Positions 1-8,646 of a stretch of DNA of 64,000 nt are shown here, one piece after another. The notes under the pieces are model-generated. The model did no database searches, had not been told where the DNA came from, and worked only from the letters and a program-made list of their open reading frames with translations. A program made the position numbers and the translations under genes. Origin of the DNA: Actinoallomurus iriomotensis (lineage in GTDB: Bacteria; Actinomycetota; Actinomycetes; Streptosporangiales; Streptosporangiaceae); contig NZ_BSTJ01000003.1 in NCBI RefSeq assembly GCF_030269445.1, positions 434,001-498,000 of the forward strand. Reading direction: 5' to 3'. Within the stretch, counting starts at the first letter, position 1; each line of letters begins with the position of its first letter.

Positions 1-144
1 GGCCAGCGACGCGAGTTCGTCCCGGCAGCGCCGGCAGACGGCCAGGTGCGCGTCCACTTCGGAGCGTTCCGCGGGCTCGATGGCGCCGAGGACGTACACA
101 CCGAGCGACAGCCGCAGCCGCGAGCATTCGGTGCTCGATGTCAT
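1..144 (-). CDS. Anti-sigma factor, zinc-finger type (N-terminal part, runs off left edge)
   Basis: Only the first 48 residues lie in the window. They contain an HxxxCxxC zinc motif (His33, Cys37, Cys40), the hallmark of zinc-associated anti-sigma factors that hold a cognate ECF sigma factor. The ATG overlaps the TGA of the sigma gene just upstream on the same strand (ATGA), so the two are translationally coupled and almost certainly form a cognate pair. In this family a transmembrane helix and an extracytoplasmic sensor usually follow. Whether that is so here cannot be seen. Confidence 0.85.
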   Translation of the reverse strand, partial: MTSSTECSRLRLSLGVYVLGAIEPAERSEVDAHLAVCRRCRDELASLA

Positions 145-650
145 GGCGCCAACCCCCGTTCTTCCAGTGCGAGTTTGAGCGCGCGCAGCGCGTAGTAGGA
201 CCGCGACTTGACCGTGCCGGGCGGTACGCCGAGCGTCGCCGCGGCCTCGGCGACCGACCGTCCCCGGTAGTAGGTCTCGATGAGCACCGCCCGGTGCTCG
301 GGGCTCAGGGTGGCGAGCGCCTCGGCGAACGTCCACGACTCCAGCGCGCGGCTGATCTCATCGGTGGCCGGAACGGCGGCGAGCCCGGCCTCACCGGCCT
401 CGGGCGGACGCGACCGGCGCGCCCGGTGGGCGTCGACGACGAGGTTCTTGGCCACCGTGAACAGCCACGGCCGGATCGGACGGCCGTCCAGCGCCTCCGG
501 ATGTCGCCAGGCACGCAGCAACGTCTCCTGGACCACGTCCTCCGCCTGATGCCGGTCACCCTCGGTCAGGCGCAGGACGTAACCCAGGAGCGGCCCCCCG
601 TGTTCGGCGTACAGGGCGCGGAGAAGGCCCTCGTTCGCAGTCGGTCCCAC
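141..650 (-). CDS. ECF-family RNA polymerase sigma factor
   Basis: The 169-residue length fits a two-domain ECF sigma factor. Region 2 (about residues 10-80) has the DVVQETLLRAW motif and a basic stretch after RPWLFTVAKNLVVDAHR. Region 4 (about 105-165) carries a helix-turn-helix ending in VPPGTVKSRSYYALRAL. The gene is first in a two-gene operon with the zinc-finger anti-sigma factor, whose start codon overlaps this stop. The product would be held inactive by that partner and released by an envelope or redox signal. The signal and regulon cannot be told from the sequence. ECF factors often autoregulate, and the 80-bp gap before the next gene is the likely promoter site. Confidence 0.93.
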   Translation of the reverse strand: MGPTANEGLLRALYAEHGGPLLGYVLRLTEGDRHQAEDVVQETLLRAWRHPEALDGRPIRPWLFTVAKNLVVDAHRARRSRPPEAGEAGLAAVPATDEISRALESWTFAEALATLSPEHRAVLIETYYRGRSVAEAAATLGVPPGTVKSRSYYALRALKLALEERGLAP

Positions 651-730
651 ACTTCAGACACGTACCGAAACGGCCGTAGGTTCACCGTAAGGCGCGCGGT
701 TTCGGACCGGTCTGAACGGGCCGGCGCCCG

Positions 731-1426
731 TCAGTGCTCGGCGAGGCTCTCGAGGTTGACGTGCTGTCCCGTGGTCGTGACGCGCAGTCCGTCCGGCTGG
801 ACCTGGACGTCGCTGATGGTGGTGTTCGCCGGGAGGCCCTTCACCGGCATGGTGAAGGTGAACGCCTGCTGGACCAGCGCGACGGGGATCGTGGCGCCAC
901 CGGCGTCGACCGTCTGCGGCAGCACGCGGATCTTGCGCCCGGAGGGCCGCACGGTGACGGTGGCGCTGAGCGTACGGCTCATGCCGAGGACGGTGACCGG
1001 GCCGCGCACCTGCAGCGCGCTGCCCTTGGCCGAGACCTTCATGCCGTGCGGCGCCTGCTTGTTGACGTCGTCGTACGAGACGGTCGCGGTGGAGGTCGCC
1101 GTGTCGGCCACCATCTTGGAGGCGTCACCGTGCAGAGCGTCGGACAGCGGCGCGTCGACGCCCTTCAGCGTGACCATGGTGTTGGTCAGGTGCACCCCGA
1201 GCTGGGTCACGTCGCCGACGTTGACGTCGATCTCGCCGTACCTGCCGTTCAACGCCTGGTTCAGGAACGGGAAGCCCTTGATCTTGACCTTGGGCTTGTG
1301 GTCGAGGCCGTACTGCGACGCGACCTCCTTGGCTATCTGGTCCTGCGCCACCCACAGCCCGATGCGATCGGCGGCGATGACCACCCCGATCAGCAAGATC
1401 AGGAAGATCACCAGTACCTTGCGCAT
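731..1426 (-). CDS. DUF2993 / LmeA-like phospholipid-binding protein
   Basis: The 231-residue protein starts with a short basic end and one hydrophobic helix (residues 4-20: VLVIFLILLIGVVIAAD), a signal anchor or uncleaved signal peptide. An extracytoplasmic domain rich in beta strands follows, with the KVKIKGFPFLNQALNGRYGEIDV segment region typical of DUF2993 proteins. Mycobacterial LmeA of this family binds phosphatidylinositides and supports lipomannan maturation. A lipid-binding role at the outer face of the membrane is therefore inferred. It lies upstream of the sigma gene on the same strand, 80 bp away, and could share or receive its regulation. Confidence 0.82.
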   Translation of the reverse strand: MRKVLVIFLILLIGVVIAADRIGLWVAQDQIAKEVASQYGLDHKPKVKIKGFPFLNQALNGRYGEIDVNVGDVTQLGVHLTNTMVTLKGVDAPLSDALHGDASKMVADTATSTATVSYDDVNKQAPHGMKVSAKGSALQVRGPVTVLGMSRTLSATVTVRPSGRKIRVLPQTVDAGGATIPVALVQQAFTFTMPVKGLPANTTISDVQVQPDGLRVTTTGQHVNLESLAEH

Positions 1427-1634
1427 GTCTCTCCCGTCGCCGATTCGTGATCACATTACCGGCGCCCGTGCCCTGGCGAGTCACCTCCGGTGATGACGTT
1501 CGCGGGCACGGAATCGCTCCACCGGATTACCGGCATCACCGCCGGTGGGGCGGCCGGGTGACGCCTCGCGGCCCCCTGATGGCGGCCGGTGCGTTCGCCG
1601 TCGCGACGCGATTCTTCCGCGGGTTGCGGGTCGG

Positions 1635-1662
1635 TCCGCCGGCCGCCGCTCCGGCCGGCGGA
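1635..1662 (-). terminator. Hairpin downstream of moaD-like gene
   Basis: A perfect 10-bp stem (TCCGCCGGCC / GGCCGGCGGA) with an 8-nt loop lies about 50 bp after the minus-strand gene ending at 1714. It has no T-run, which is common for actinomycete terminators. No gene is seen in the rest of 1427-1713. Confidence 0.55.
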
Positions 1663-1713
1663 TCGCCCGCCCCGCCTGCACTTCCGCCCGTCCTGACGAG
1701 CCGGAGGGCGGGG

Positions 1714-1968
1714 CTATCCCCCGGCGAACGGGGGCAGGACCTCGACGGTGGCGCCGTCGGGCAGGTCGATGGAGGCCGGGTCGCGCGTGCCGGCCGGGTC
1801 GCCGTCGACGAGGAAGGAACTCCGGGCGAGCACCCGCTGGAACTCCTCGCCGCGGCCGGCCGCCGCCGTCGTCAGCGCCTCCCCCAGAGTCACCGCGTCG
1901 TACGGCTCCTCCTCGACGCCCGCCGCCGCCCGGGCGGCGGCCCAGTATCTGATCAGGCCCTTCGCCAT
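1714..1968 (-). CDS. MoaD/ThiS-family sulfur carrier protein
   Basis: The 84-residue protein has the beta-grasp carrier fold signature and ends in PPFAGG. The terminal Gly-Gly is the site adenylated and thiocarboxylated by an E1-like enzyme in molybdopterin or thiamine synthesis. The ATVEVLPPFAGG ending is closer to MoaD than to ThiS. No other moa or thi gene is adjacent, so the partner enzymes must be encoded elsewhere. It lies divergent from glnR with a 142-bp gap that must hold both promoters. Confidence 0.88.
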   Translation of the reverse strand: MAKGLIRYWAAARAAAGVEEEPYDAVTLGEALTTAAAGRGEEFQRVLARSSFLVDGDPAGTRDPASIDLPDGATVEVLPPFAGG

Positions 1969-2110
1969 CGGTCCCCCTCTTTTCGTGGTCTACACCACTC
2001 GGTAGTGAGCTGCCGACCGTCATTGGATATCCTCCCGTAGTAGGGATCCGGGCAGCGCTGCCCTCGGATCCTCGACGTCTTTCTGGGGGCCGCCAAGCGA
2101 GGAGGCCGTA

Positions 2111-2812
2111 TTGAGCACTCTGCTTCTGCTGACCAACGTGCTCGAGCCATCCGACGAAGTACTGCCGGCGCTCGGGTTGCTACTGCACTCGGTCCGCGTG
2201 GCTCCTGCCGAGGGGGTGGCGTTGATGGACGCGCCCCCGTCCGACGTGGTGATCGTTGACGCTCGCCGCGATCTCGCCCAGGCCAAGAGCCTGTGCCGGC
2301 TGCTGCGCACGACCGGACTGGACGTACCACTGCTCGCCGTGGTGACCGAGGGCGGTCTCGCGGCGCTCACTCCCGAGTGGGGTCTGGACGACGTGCTGCT
2401 CCAGACGGCGGGCCCGGCCGAGGTCGAGGCCCGGCTGCGGCTGGCCGTGGGACGCTCCACCGCCGCCGAGCCGGACGACGTGCCCGGCGAGATCCGCAGC
2501 GGCGAGCTGACCATCGACGAGGCCACCTACAGCGCCCGGCTGCGCGGGCGCGTCCTCGACCTGACGTTCAAGGAGTTCGAGCTGCTGAAGTACCTCGCGC
2601 AGCATCCGGGCCGGGTCTTCACGCGCGCCCAACTGCTCCAGGAGGTCTGGGGCTATGACTACTTCGGCGGCACCCGCACCGTCGACGTGCACGTGCGACG
2701 ACTGAGAGCGAAGCTCGGCCCGGAGTACGAATCGCTCATTGGAACGGTCCGTAACGTCGGTTACCGTTTCGTCCCCGACCACCGCGCCGAGGAGGCACCG
2801 GCACACCACTGA
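2111..2812 (+). CDS. glnR: Nitrogen regulator GlnR (OmpR-family orphan response regulator)
   Basis: The 233-residue protein has an N-terminal atypical receiver domain (about 1-115) and a C-terminal winged-helix DNA-binding domain (about 130-222). The stretch from [19 protein letters not shown] through the [18 protein letters not shown] segment closely matches GlnR of Streptomyces as I know it. GlnR controls glutamine synthetase, ammonium uptake and nitrite reduction genes. It works without a paired kinase, and none is adjacent here. The TTG start is chosen because GAGGAGG lies 5 bp upstream. Its 3' end is only 6 bp from the convergent gene at 2819, with no hairpin between them. Confidence 0.93.
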   Translation: MSTLLLLTNVLEPSDEVLPALGLLLHSVRVAPAEGVALMDAPPSDVVIVDARRDLAQAKSLCRLLRTTGLDVPLLAVVTEGGLAALTPEWGLDDVLLQTAGPAEVEARLRLAVGRSTAAEPDDVPGEIRSGELTIDEATYSARLRGRVLDLTFKEFELLKYLAQHPGRVFTRAQLLQEVWGYDYFGGTRTVDVHVRRLRAKLGPEYESLIGTVRNVGYRFVPDHRAEEAPAHH

Positions 2813-2818
2813 GTCGCC

Positions 2819-3427
2819 TCAGACCTCCCGCAGGCACAACACGTACTTCGGATCGGTGAACCAGACCGCGTACGTGTAGTCGGTCTTGTCGCACCGCTTG
2901 ATGTTCGTCGTGCCGTCGATGCGGTTGAGGATCTTGTAGTGGCCCTTGGCACACGTCGAGATGTACAGGCGCGGCCTGCTCGCGGTCCCGGTGTTCTTCA
3001 CGCACTGCCCCGGCTGCGGATCGAACACCGTCGCCGCCGTGGACGGCTCGTCGGACGGTGAGTCCGGCACGTCGGACGGGCTGTCCGCGGGGGTGTCGGA
3101 GGGGACCGGCGGCGGACTGTAGGCCGGCGGGTCGTAGGCCGACGGCGTCAGGGTGCCCGGCCGGCCGCCCGAGGGCAGGGCCGCCTTCGGTTTCTTCGGA
3201 TCGTCGGCCCCGTACAGGAACGCCAAACCGAGTACACCGCCGATGAGCAGCACGAACGCGACGATGACGACGACGATCACCAGGGCCGCGCCGTTCTTCG
3301 GCTTGGGCGGGCCGGGCGGCGGTCCCCATCCAGGCGATCCGGGTGGACCAGAGGAGCCGGGCGGGCCGCCCGGGGGACCGAAACCCGAGCCCGAGGACCC
3401 GCCGTATGGCGGCTGCGGGGGTTGCAC
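2819..3427 (-). CDS. Proline-rich membrane-anchored secreted protein (LppU/SCO3897-like)
   Basis: The protein has 202 residues. Residues 1-45 are Pro/Gly-rich and cytoplasmic. Residues about 46-72 form one transmembrane helix (ALVIVVVIVAFVLLIGGVLG). A Pro/Ser/Asp spacer follows, then a C-terminal extracytoplasmic domain with four cysteines and the pattern QCVKNTG ... STCAKGHYKIL ... RCDKTDYTYAVWFTDPKYVLCL. That pattern is familiar from actinomycete LppU/SCO3897-type proteins of unknown role. The Cys are probably disulfide-bonded outside the cell. It is the last of three minus-strand proline-rich membrane protein genes. Confidence 0.72.
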   Translation of the reverse strand: MQPPQPPYGGSSGSGFGPPGGPPGSSGPPGSPGWGPPPGPPKPKNGAALVIVVVIVAFVLLIGGVLGLAFLYGADDPKKPKAALPSGGRPGTLTPSAYDPPAYSPPPVPSDTPADSPSDVPDSPSDEPSTAATVFDPQPGQCVKNTGTASRPRLYISTCAKGHYKILNRIDGTTNIKRCDKTDYTYAVWFTDPKYVLCLREV

Positions 3428-3560
3428 AGAGACCCACTCCCCAGAGGGCGCGCGTTGGTTTCCGGATCGATCGTAGCGACTGAAGATCCCTACGATCGGC
3501 GGTAAGACGCTCGACCCAACAGATCGGTTCCTCTGACCGCGAGGGCCCCTGTTCGCCGCG

Positions 3561-3815
3561 TTACCGCGGCCCGTAACCGCCCTGCCACGGCGGCGGCCAC
3601 TCCTGGCCGGGCGGCGGCCCGTACCCCTGCGGCGGCCCCGGTGGAGGCGGCGGCCCCTGCCACCCTTGCGGACCGTACGGCGGAGGCGGGCCGGGCGGGT
3701 ACGGGCCAGGCGAAGGCGTGTCGTTCCTCTTCCGCGCGGCCAGCACCACGATCAGGAACACACCGACGATCAGGGCCAGCGGGATCAGGATGACATAGAG
3801 CTCAAGGAGGGGCAT
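3561..3815 (-). CDS. Small single-pass membrane protein with proline-rich tail
   Basis: The 84-residue protein has one N-terminal transmembrane helix (residues about 5-27, LYVILIPLALIVGVFLIVVL), a basic stop-transfer AARKR, and a Pro/Gly/Tyr-rich cytoplasmic tail of about 50 residues. No family is recognised. The middle position in a run of three proline-rich membrane genes suggests a shared membrane-associated role. Its reading frame is supported by the hydrophobic segment and an actinomycete-like GC bias. Confidence 0.6.
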   Translation of the reverse strand: MPLLELYVILIPLALIVGVFLIVVLAARKRNDTPSPGPYPPGPPPPYGPQGWQGPPPPPGPPQGYGPPPGQEWPPPWQGGYGPR

Positions 3816-3827
3816 TCCGTCGCTTCC

Positions 3828-4331
3828 TCAGTGGTGCTGGTACGGACCGTGGGGGAAACCGCGCCGCGAGGAGTCGTCCGGCGCGGACTCCCCCTGGCGC
3901 CCGTACGGGTCGCGCTCGTACGAACGGCGGTACGGATCCGGCCGTTCGGACCGGCCGTAGGACTCCGGCGGAGGGGACGGGTACGCCGGTCGCGCGGGCG
4001 GCAGGGCCAGTGGGCTTTCCCCCGGCGGTAGCGCCGGCTGCCGGCCGTACGACTGAGGCTGAGGCTGAGGCTGAGGCCGTGGAGCCGGCAGCGGAGCGCG
4101 CCACTGCTCGGCGGGCGCGGGACTCTGGGCGGGCGGCGCCGGGGCCGGCGCGCGCGGCGGCTCGTAGTACCCCCACGACTCCGCGTACGGCGTCGGCTCG
4201 TCGAAGTCGTCCTCGTACGGCGCGGCCGCGAGCGCGGCGGGCGTGACCCACCGGCGGCCCATCAGCGCCAGCACGATCACGAACAGCAACACGCCGACGG
4301 GCACGGCGAGGAGCCCCGCCATGATCGGCAT
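3828..4331 (-). CDS. Single-pass membrane protein with disordered Pro/Tyr-rich tail
   Basis: From the chosen ATG the protein has 167 residues. MPIMAGLLAVPVGVLLFVIV forms one transmembrane helix, followed by an acidic patch (EDDFDEPTPYAESWGYYEPP) and a Pro/Gln/Arg/Tyr-rich tail. The tail contains a short PQPQPQPQ run. The frame is open upstream to an ATG at 4400, but that extra N-terminus lacks a ribosome site and would put a polar stretch before the helix. No enzyme domain is visible. It probably belongs with the two preceding proline-rich membrane genes. Confidence 0.6.
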   Translation of the reverse strand: MPIMAGLLAVPVGVLLFVIVLALMGRRWVTPAALAAAPYEDDFDEPTPYAESWGYYEPPRAPAPAPPAQSPAPAEQWRAPLPAPRPQPQPQPQSYGRQPALPPGESPLALPPARPAYPSPPPESYGRSERPDPYRRSYERDPYGRQGESAPDDSSRRGFPHGPYQHH

Positions 4332-4492
4332 TCCGGGATCGCCCACAACGACCGCCTTCCCCGCGCAGCCAGTGCGCCCAGATGCTATGGCACCGGCCAC
4401 TCGCGCGGGAGGAGGCGCATACAGCCTGAAACCACATCGTGACAGGCGACCTCGGATCAGGCCTCGCGAAGCCGGATATGTAGGCTCCCGGC

Positions 4493-5371
4493 ATGACCCT
4501 GGTCGTACGGAACGAACTGACGAACGACGAGGTGGCGGCGGTGCTCGCCCTCACCGAGGAGGTCGCCGGCGCCGACGGCGTGCGGCCGGTCGGCGAGAGC
4601 GCCCTGCTGCGCCTGCGGGACGGCGCCGGCGCCGTGCTCGCCTACGACGGTGACACGCTGGCCGGAGTGGCCGTCCTCGACGGCGACGCGGGCGAGCTCA
4701 CGGTCCGGCCGGCGTTCCGGCGGCGCGGTCACGGCCGCGCGCTCGCCACCGCGCTGGCCGCCCAGGTGGAGACGCTGAACGTCTGGGCCCACGGTGAGCT
4801 GCCCGGCGCCGTCGCGCTCGCCGAGGCGCTCGGTTTCGAGCGGTTCCGTGCCCTCTGGAAGATGCAGCGTCCGTCCGGTGCGCCGCTGCCCGAGGCCGCT
4901 CCCCCGCCCGGCGTGCGCCTGCGCACGTTCACGCCCGGCCGGGACGAGGACGCCTGGGTCCGCGTCAACGCGCGCGCCTTCGCCCACCACCCGGAGCAGG
5001 GCCGGTGGACGCGCGCCGACCTCGAACGCCGTGAGCGCGAGCCGTGGTTCTCCGCGGAGGGCTTCTTCCTCGCCGAACGCGAGGACGACCAGGAACCCGG
5101 TGGGCTGCTCGGCTTCCACTGGACGAAGGTGCACGATGACGGCCCGATCGGCGAGGTGTACGTGGTCGGCGTCGACCCGTCCGCGCAGGGCCTCGGGCTG
5201 GGCCGCGTGCTGACGGTCACCGGCCTGCGGCATCTGGAGAGCAGGGGCCTGCCCGCCGTCATGCTCTACGTCGACGAGTCGAACACGGCGGCCACCGCCC
5301 TTTACCGAAAGCTCGGCTTCGAACTCCGCTCGACCGACGCGATGTACCGCAACACCCGGTCAACCGAGTAG
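4493..5371 (+). CDS. mshD: Mycothiol synthase (double GNAT acetyltransferase)
   Basis: The 292-residue protein has two tandem GNAT domains. The N-terminal half contains the acetyl-CoA loop RPAFRRRGHGRALA (about residues 70-83). The C-terminal half has the better conserved EVYVVGVDPSAQGLGLGRVL (about 220-238), followed by LYVDESNTAATALYRKLGF. This arrangement is MshD, which acetylates the cysteinyl amine of Cys-GlcN-Ins to finish mycothiol, the main actinomycete thiol. As in other actinomycetes it sits just upstream of the pst phosphate operon. Confidence 0.93.
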   Translation: MTLVVRNELTNDEVAAVLALTEEVAGADGVRPVGESALLRLRDGAGAVLAYDGDTLAGVAVLDGDAGELTVRPAFRRRGHGRALATALAAQVETLNVWAHGELPGAVALAEALGFERFRALWKMQRPSGAPLPEAAPPPGVRLRTFTPGRDEDAWVRVNARAFAHHPEQGRWTRADLERREREPWFSAEGFFLAEREDDQEPGGLLGFHWTKVHDDGPIGEVYVVGVDPSAQGLGLGRVLTVTGLRHLESRGLPAVMLYVDESNTAATALYRKLGFELRSTDAMYRNTRSTE

Positions 5372-5469
5372 TCACCGGAGCGTCACCAGCCCCGACACGC
5401 CCGGATGTGAGGCCGTTAACCGTACGGTCGCCTCACGTAACACCTACTTTTCCCAGACGTCACATCTGA

Positions 5470-5491
5470 GTTCATTCTCCGTTCACCTAGA
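5470..5491 (+). promoter_or_regulatory. pstS: PHO box (PhoP operator) upstream of pstS
   Basis: Two adjacent 11-nt direct repeat units, GTTCATTCTCC and GTTCACCTAGA, match the actinomycete PhoP direct-repeat consensus (GTTCACC-like). A weaker third unit, GTCACATCTGA, directly precedes them at 5459. The box is about 105 bp upstream of the pstS start. This indicates phosphate-starvation control of pstSCAB by a PhoR-PhoP system encoded elsewhere. Confidence 0.8.
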
Positions 5492-5597
5492 TCAGAGTGA
5501 GTGGACACCTCTTCTCCTTAGCGTCGGGCATCGATGGTGGTCCCAACCTGGATAAACGCCCGGAGGACCGCCCGACTACCTTTGAGGAGAAGTTTCG

Positions 5598-6686
5598 GTG
5601 AAGATCGGCACACGGCTGGCCGCCCTCGGCGGCGTGGCCCTTGCGGGTGCGCTCTCGCTGACCGCGTGCGGTACCGACGACAACGGCGGGGGCAACGCCG
5701 CCGCCAGCGGTGACTGCGTGAAGTCCACGGTCAACGCGGCCGGATCGAGCGCTCAGGCGAACGCCATGAGCGAGTGGATCAAGGGCTACCAGCAGAGCTG
5801 CCCCGGCTCCAACGTGAACTACAACCCCAGCGGTTCGGGGGCGGGTGTCCAGGCGTTCACCGGAGGCCAGGTCGCCTTCGCCGGTTCGGACTCGGCGCTC
5901 AAGCCCGAGGAGCACGGCCCCGCCGACGCCCGTTGCAAGAGCGGCAAGGCGCTCGACCTGCCCATGGTCGGCGGTCCCATCGCGCTCATCTACAACCTCA
6001 AGGGCGTTGACAACCTTCAGCTGTCGCCCAAGACGATCGCGAGCATCTTCGCCGGCAAGATCAAGACTTGGAACGACCCGGCGATCGCCAAGGACAACTC
6101 GGGCGCGAAGCTGCCGTCCACACCGATCAAGCCGCTGCACCGGTCCGACGACTCGGGCACGACGGACAACCTCACCAAGTTCCTGCTCGCCACCGCGCCG
6201 GACGTGTGGAAGTTCCCGGGCGGCAAGACCTGGCCGTCCGCGGCCGGCGGCCAGGGCCTGAAGGGCTCCGACGGCGTCTCCACCGGCGTCAAGCAGGGTG
6301 ACGGCACCATCGGCTACGCCGAGCTGTCCTACGCCACGAACGGCAAGCTGCAGACCGCCAAGGTCCAGAACGGCTCCGGCCAGTTCAGCGAGATCAGCTC
6401 CGACACCGCCTCCAAGGCGATCGCGGGCGCGCAGGTCTCCGGCCAGGGCAACGACCTGGCTCTGACGCTCGACTACAAGGCCAAGGACGGCTACCCGATC
6501 GTCCTGGTCACCTACGAGATCGTCTGCGAGAAGGGCCTCCCCGACGAGCAGGCGAAGTTCGTCAAGTCCTTCCTCAACTACACCTCCAGCCAGCAGGGTC
6601 AGTCGATCCTGAGCGGCCTCGGGTACGCGCCGATCCCCGACGCGATCCTGACCAAGGTCCAGGCGGCCGTGAAGGGCCTGTCCTGA
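5598..6686 (+). CDS. pstS: Phosphate ABC transporter, substrate-binding lipoprotein PstS
   Basis: The 362-residue protein has a lipoprotein signal peptide ending in the lipobox LTAC (Cys24), so it is anchored to the outer membrane face. The mature part carries PstS phosphate-binding signatures: AAGSSAQANAMSEW, YNPSGSGAGVQAF, FAGSDSAL and HRSDDSGTTDNLTKFL. The GTG start has GAGGAGA 7 bp upstream. The PHO box and strong ribosome site predict high expression on phosphate limitation. A hairpin separates it from pstC. Confidence 0.96.
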   Translation: MKIGTRLAALGGVALAGALSLTACGTDDNGGGNAAASGDCVKSTVNAAGSSAQANAMSEWIKGYQQSCPGSNVNYNPSGSGAGVQAFTGGQVAFAGSDSALKPEEHGPADARCKSGKALDLPMVGGPIALIYNLKGVDNLQLSPKTIASIFAGKIKTWNDPAIAKDNSGAKLPSTPIKPLHRSDDSGTTDNLTKFLLATAPDVWKFPGGKTWPSAAGGQGLKGSDGVSTGVKQGDGTIGYAELSYATNGKLQTAKVQNGSGQFSEISSDTASKAIAGAQVSGQGNDLALTLDYKAKDGYPIVLVTYEIVCEKGLPDEQAKFVKSFLNYTSSQQGQSILSGLGYAPIPDAILTKVQAAVKGLS

Positions 6687-6700
6687 CCGAGACGGTCTCT

Positions 6701-6729
6701 GAGCCGGCGCGGATCGACCGCGCCGGCTC
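6701..6729 (+). terminator. Intercistronic hairpin between pstS and pstC
   Basis: A perfect 12-bp GC-rich stem (GAGCCGGCGCGG / CCGCGCCGGCTC) with a 5-nt loop lies in the 85-bp gap. It likely acts as a partial terminator or RNA-stabilising element, giving more PstS than membrane components. Confidence 0.65.
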
Positions 6730-6771
6730 GGTGGCATACACAGCCCTCTTGAGAACGAGGAGTGCGAACGA

Positions 6772-7749
6772 GTGACCAGCGAGACCCTTGAGCAGGGTGC
6801 CACCGGCTCCCTGGGCGAACGGGGACGCAGACTCAGCACCGGCCGCCTGGGGGATCGCCTGTTCGGCATCTCTGCCCGCGGTTCCGGCATCCTGCTGCTC
6901 CTCATCATCGCGGCGATCGCGGTGTTCCTCATCGCGAAGGCCGTGCCGGCGCTGAAGGCGGACAAGGCCAACTTCCTGACCTCACAGGAGTGGAACCCGG
7001 ACGCGGCCCAGCCGCGCTTCGGCGTCCTGCAGCTCGCGTGGGGCACGCTGCTCTCGTCCTTCATGGCGCTGATCCTCGCCACCCCGGTGGCGATCGGCAT
7101 CGCGCTGTTCATCGCCTACTACTCGCCGCGCCGCCTGGCGTCCGGCCTGGGCTACGTGGTCGACCTGCTCGCCGCGGTGCCGAGTGTGGTGTACGGGCTG
7201 TGGGGCCTGCAGTTCTTCGTGCCGAAGATGGCGAGCGTCGCGAACTTCCTGCACGACCACCTCGGCTGGATCCCGCTCTTCGGCGGCGACAACGTGGGCG
7301 GGCAGTCCATCCTGACCGCCGCGATCGTGCTGGCGATCATGATCCTGCCGATCATCTCCTCGATCTCGCGTGAGGTGTTCCTGCAGGTGCCGCGCGCGAA
7401 CATCGAGGCGGCTCTGGCACTGGGCGCGACCCGCTGGGAGGTCATCCGGATGGCCGTGCTGCCGTTCGGCCGCTCGGGCATGGTCAGCGCCGCGATGCTC
7501 GGCCTGGGCCGGGCGCTCGGCGAGACCATCGCGGTCGCGATGGTGCTGTCGACCGCTGGCGGGATCTCGCTGCGGATCCTCAAGCCGGGCGGCAACACCT
7601 TCGCCGCCAACATCGCGAACACCTTCGGCATGGCCGGGAACCTGGGCCGTGGCGCGCTCATCGCCTCCGGCCTCGTGCTGTTCGTGATCACCCTTCTCGT
7701 CAACATGCTCGCCCGGGCGATCGTGGCCCGCCGCAAGGAGTTCGTGTGA
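6772..7749 (+). CDS. pstC: Phosphate ABC transporter permease PstC
   Basis: The 325-residue integral membrane protein has about six helices and the binding-protein-dependent permease loop EAALALGATRWEVIRMAVLPFGRSG, with the EAA motif that contacts the ATPase. It forms the channel with PstA. The GTG start is preceded by GAGGAGTGCGAACGA. Its 3' end overlaps the pstA start by 4 bp (GTGA), so the two permeases are coupled in translation and made in equal amounts. Confidence 0.95.
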   Translation: MTSETLEQGATGSLGERGRRLSTGRLGDRLFGISARGSGILLLLIIAAIAVFLIAKAVPALKADKANFLTSQEWNPDAAQPRFGVLQLAWGTLLSSFMALILATPVAIGIALFIAYYSPRRLASGLGYVVDLLAAVPSVVYGLWGLQFFVPKMASVANFLHDHLGWIPLFGGDNVGGQSILTAAIVLAIMILPIISSISREVFLQVPRANIEAALALGATRWEVIRMAVLPFGRSGMVSAAMLGLGRALGETIAVAMVLSTAGGISLRILKPGGNTFAANIANTFGMAGNLGRGALIASGLVLFVITLLVNMLARAIVARRKEFV

Positions 7750-8633
7750 GCACTCTGAACCAGGCCTCGTTGCGCGGGGTCTCCGCCGGTCGCAAGGTCA
7801 AGGACCGGATCGTCCAGGTTCTCGTCTACGTCGCCTTCCTGCTCGCGGTCATTCCACTGCTGTCCGTGCTGTGGACGGTGGTGTCGAAGGGCGCCAAGCG
7901 GTTCGACCCGGATTTCTTCACCCACTCCCTGAACGGCATCGGCGCCAACGACGCCGGCGGCGGCGCGTACCACGCGATCATCGGGACCGTCGAGCAGGTG
8001 GCGCTGGCGAGTGTCATCGCCATCCCGATCGGGGTGCTGACCGCCGTCTACCTGGTGGAGTACGGCCGCGACAGCAGGCTCGCCAAGCTGGTCAGCTTCT
8101 TCGTGGACGTCATGACCGGTCTGCCCTCGATCGTGGCGGGCCTGTTCATCCTGGCGTTCTGGCTGCTGCTGCTCGGCTTCAGCTACTCCGGCTTCGCCGG
8201 CGCGATGGCGCTGTCGATCCTGATGATGCCGACGGTCGTCCGCGCCGCCGAGGAGATGCTCAAGCTGGTCCCGAACGACCTGCGCGAGGCCTCGTACGCG
8301 CTGGGCGTGCCCCGGTGGCGGACGATCTGCTTCGTCATCCTGCCGACGGCCTTCACCGGGATCATCACCGGCATCATGCTGGCCATCGCCCGCGTCATGG
8401 GCGAGACGGCTCCCCTGCTGCTGACGGTGTTCGTGACCTCGGCGATCAACAACAACCCGTTCCAGGGACCACAGATGGCGCTGCCGCTCTTCATCTTCGA
8501 CCAGGCGCAGCGGCCGAACGACGTCGCGATCAACCGGGCATGGGCGGCCGCGCTCACCCTGATCGTGATCATCATGCTGCTCAACCTGGTGGCGCGCGTC
8601 ATCGCCCGCCTGCGCAAGCCCGTTTCCCGATAG
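7746..8633 (+). CDS. pstA: Phosphate ABC transporter permease PstA
   Basis: The 295-residue membrane protein has about six helices and the EAA loop [26 protein letters not shown]. Family landmarks include [22 protein letters not shown] near the N-terminus and [12 protein letters not shown]. It forms the other half of the channel with PstC, whose stop it overlaps. pstB follows after 13 bp with its own ribosome site (AGGAGT). Confidence 0.95.
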   Translation: MSTLNQASLRGVSAGRKVKDRIVQVLVYVAFLLAVIPLLSVLWTVVSKGAKRFDPDFFTHSLNGIGANDAGGGAYHAIIGTVEQVALASVIAIPIGVLTAVYLVEYGRDSRLAKLVSFFVDVMTGLPSIVAGLFILAFWLLLLGFSYSGFAGAMALSILMMPTVVRAAEEMLKLVPNDLREASYALGVPRWRTICFVILPTAFTGIITGIMLAIARVMGETAPLLLTVFVTSAINNNPFQGPQMALPLFIFDQAQRPNDVAINRAWAAALTLIVIIMLLNLVARVIARLRKPVSR

Positions 8634-8646
8634 GAGTAGTGCCCCC

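Noticed and set aside
138-1493. 451-codon plus-strand frame
   Set aside because: It is antisense to the sigma factor and the DUF2993 gene, both of which have clear family motifs.
4010-4100. GAGGCTGAGGCTGAGG short repeat as regulatory element
   Set aside because: It simply encodes PQPQPQPQ in the minus-strand membrane protein.
5487-7112. 541-codon minus-strand frame over pstS/pstC
   Set aside because: Shadow of well-supported phosphate transporter genes.
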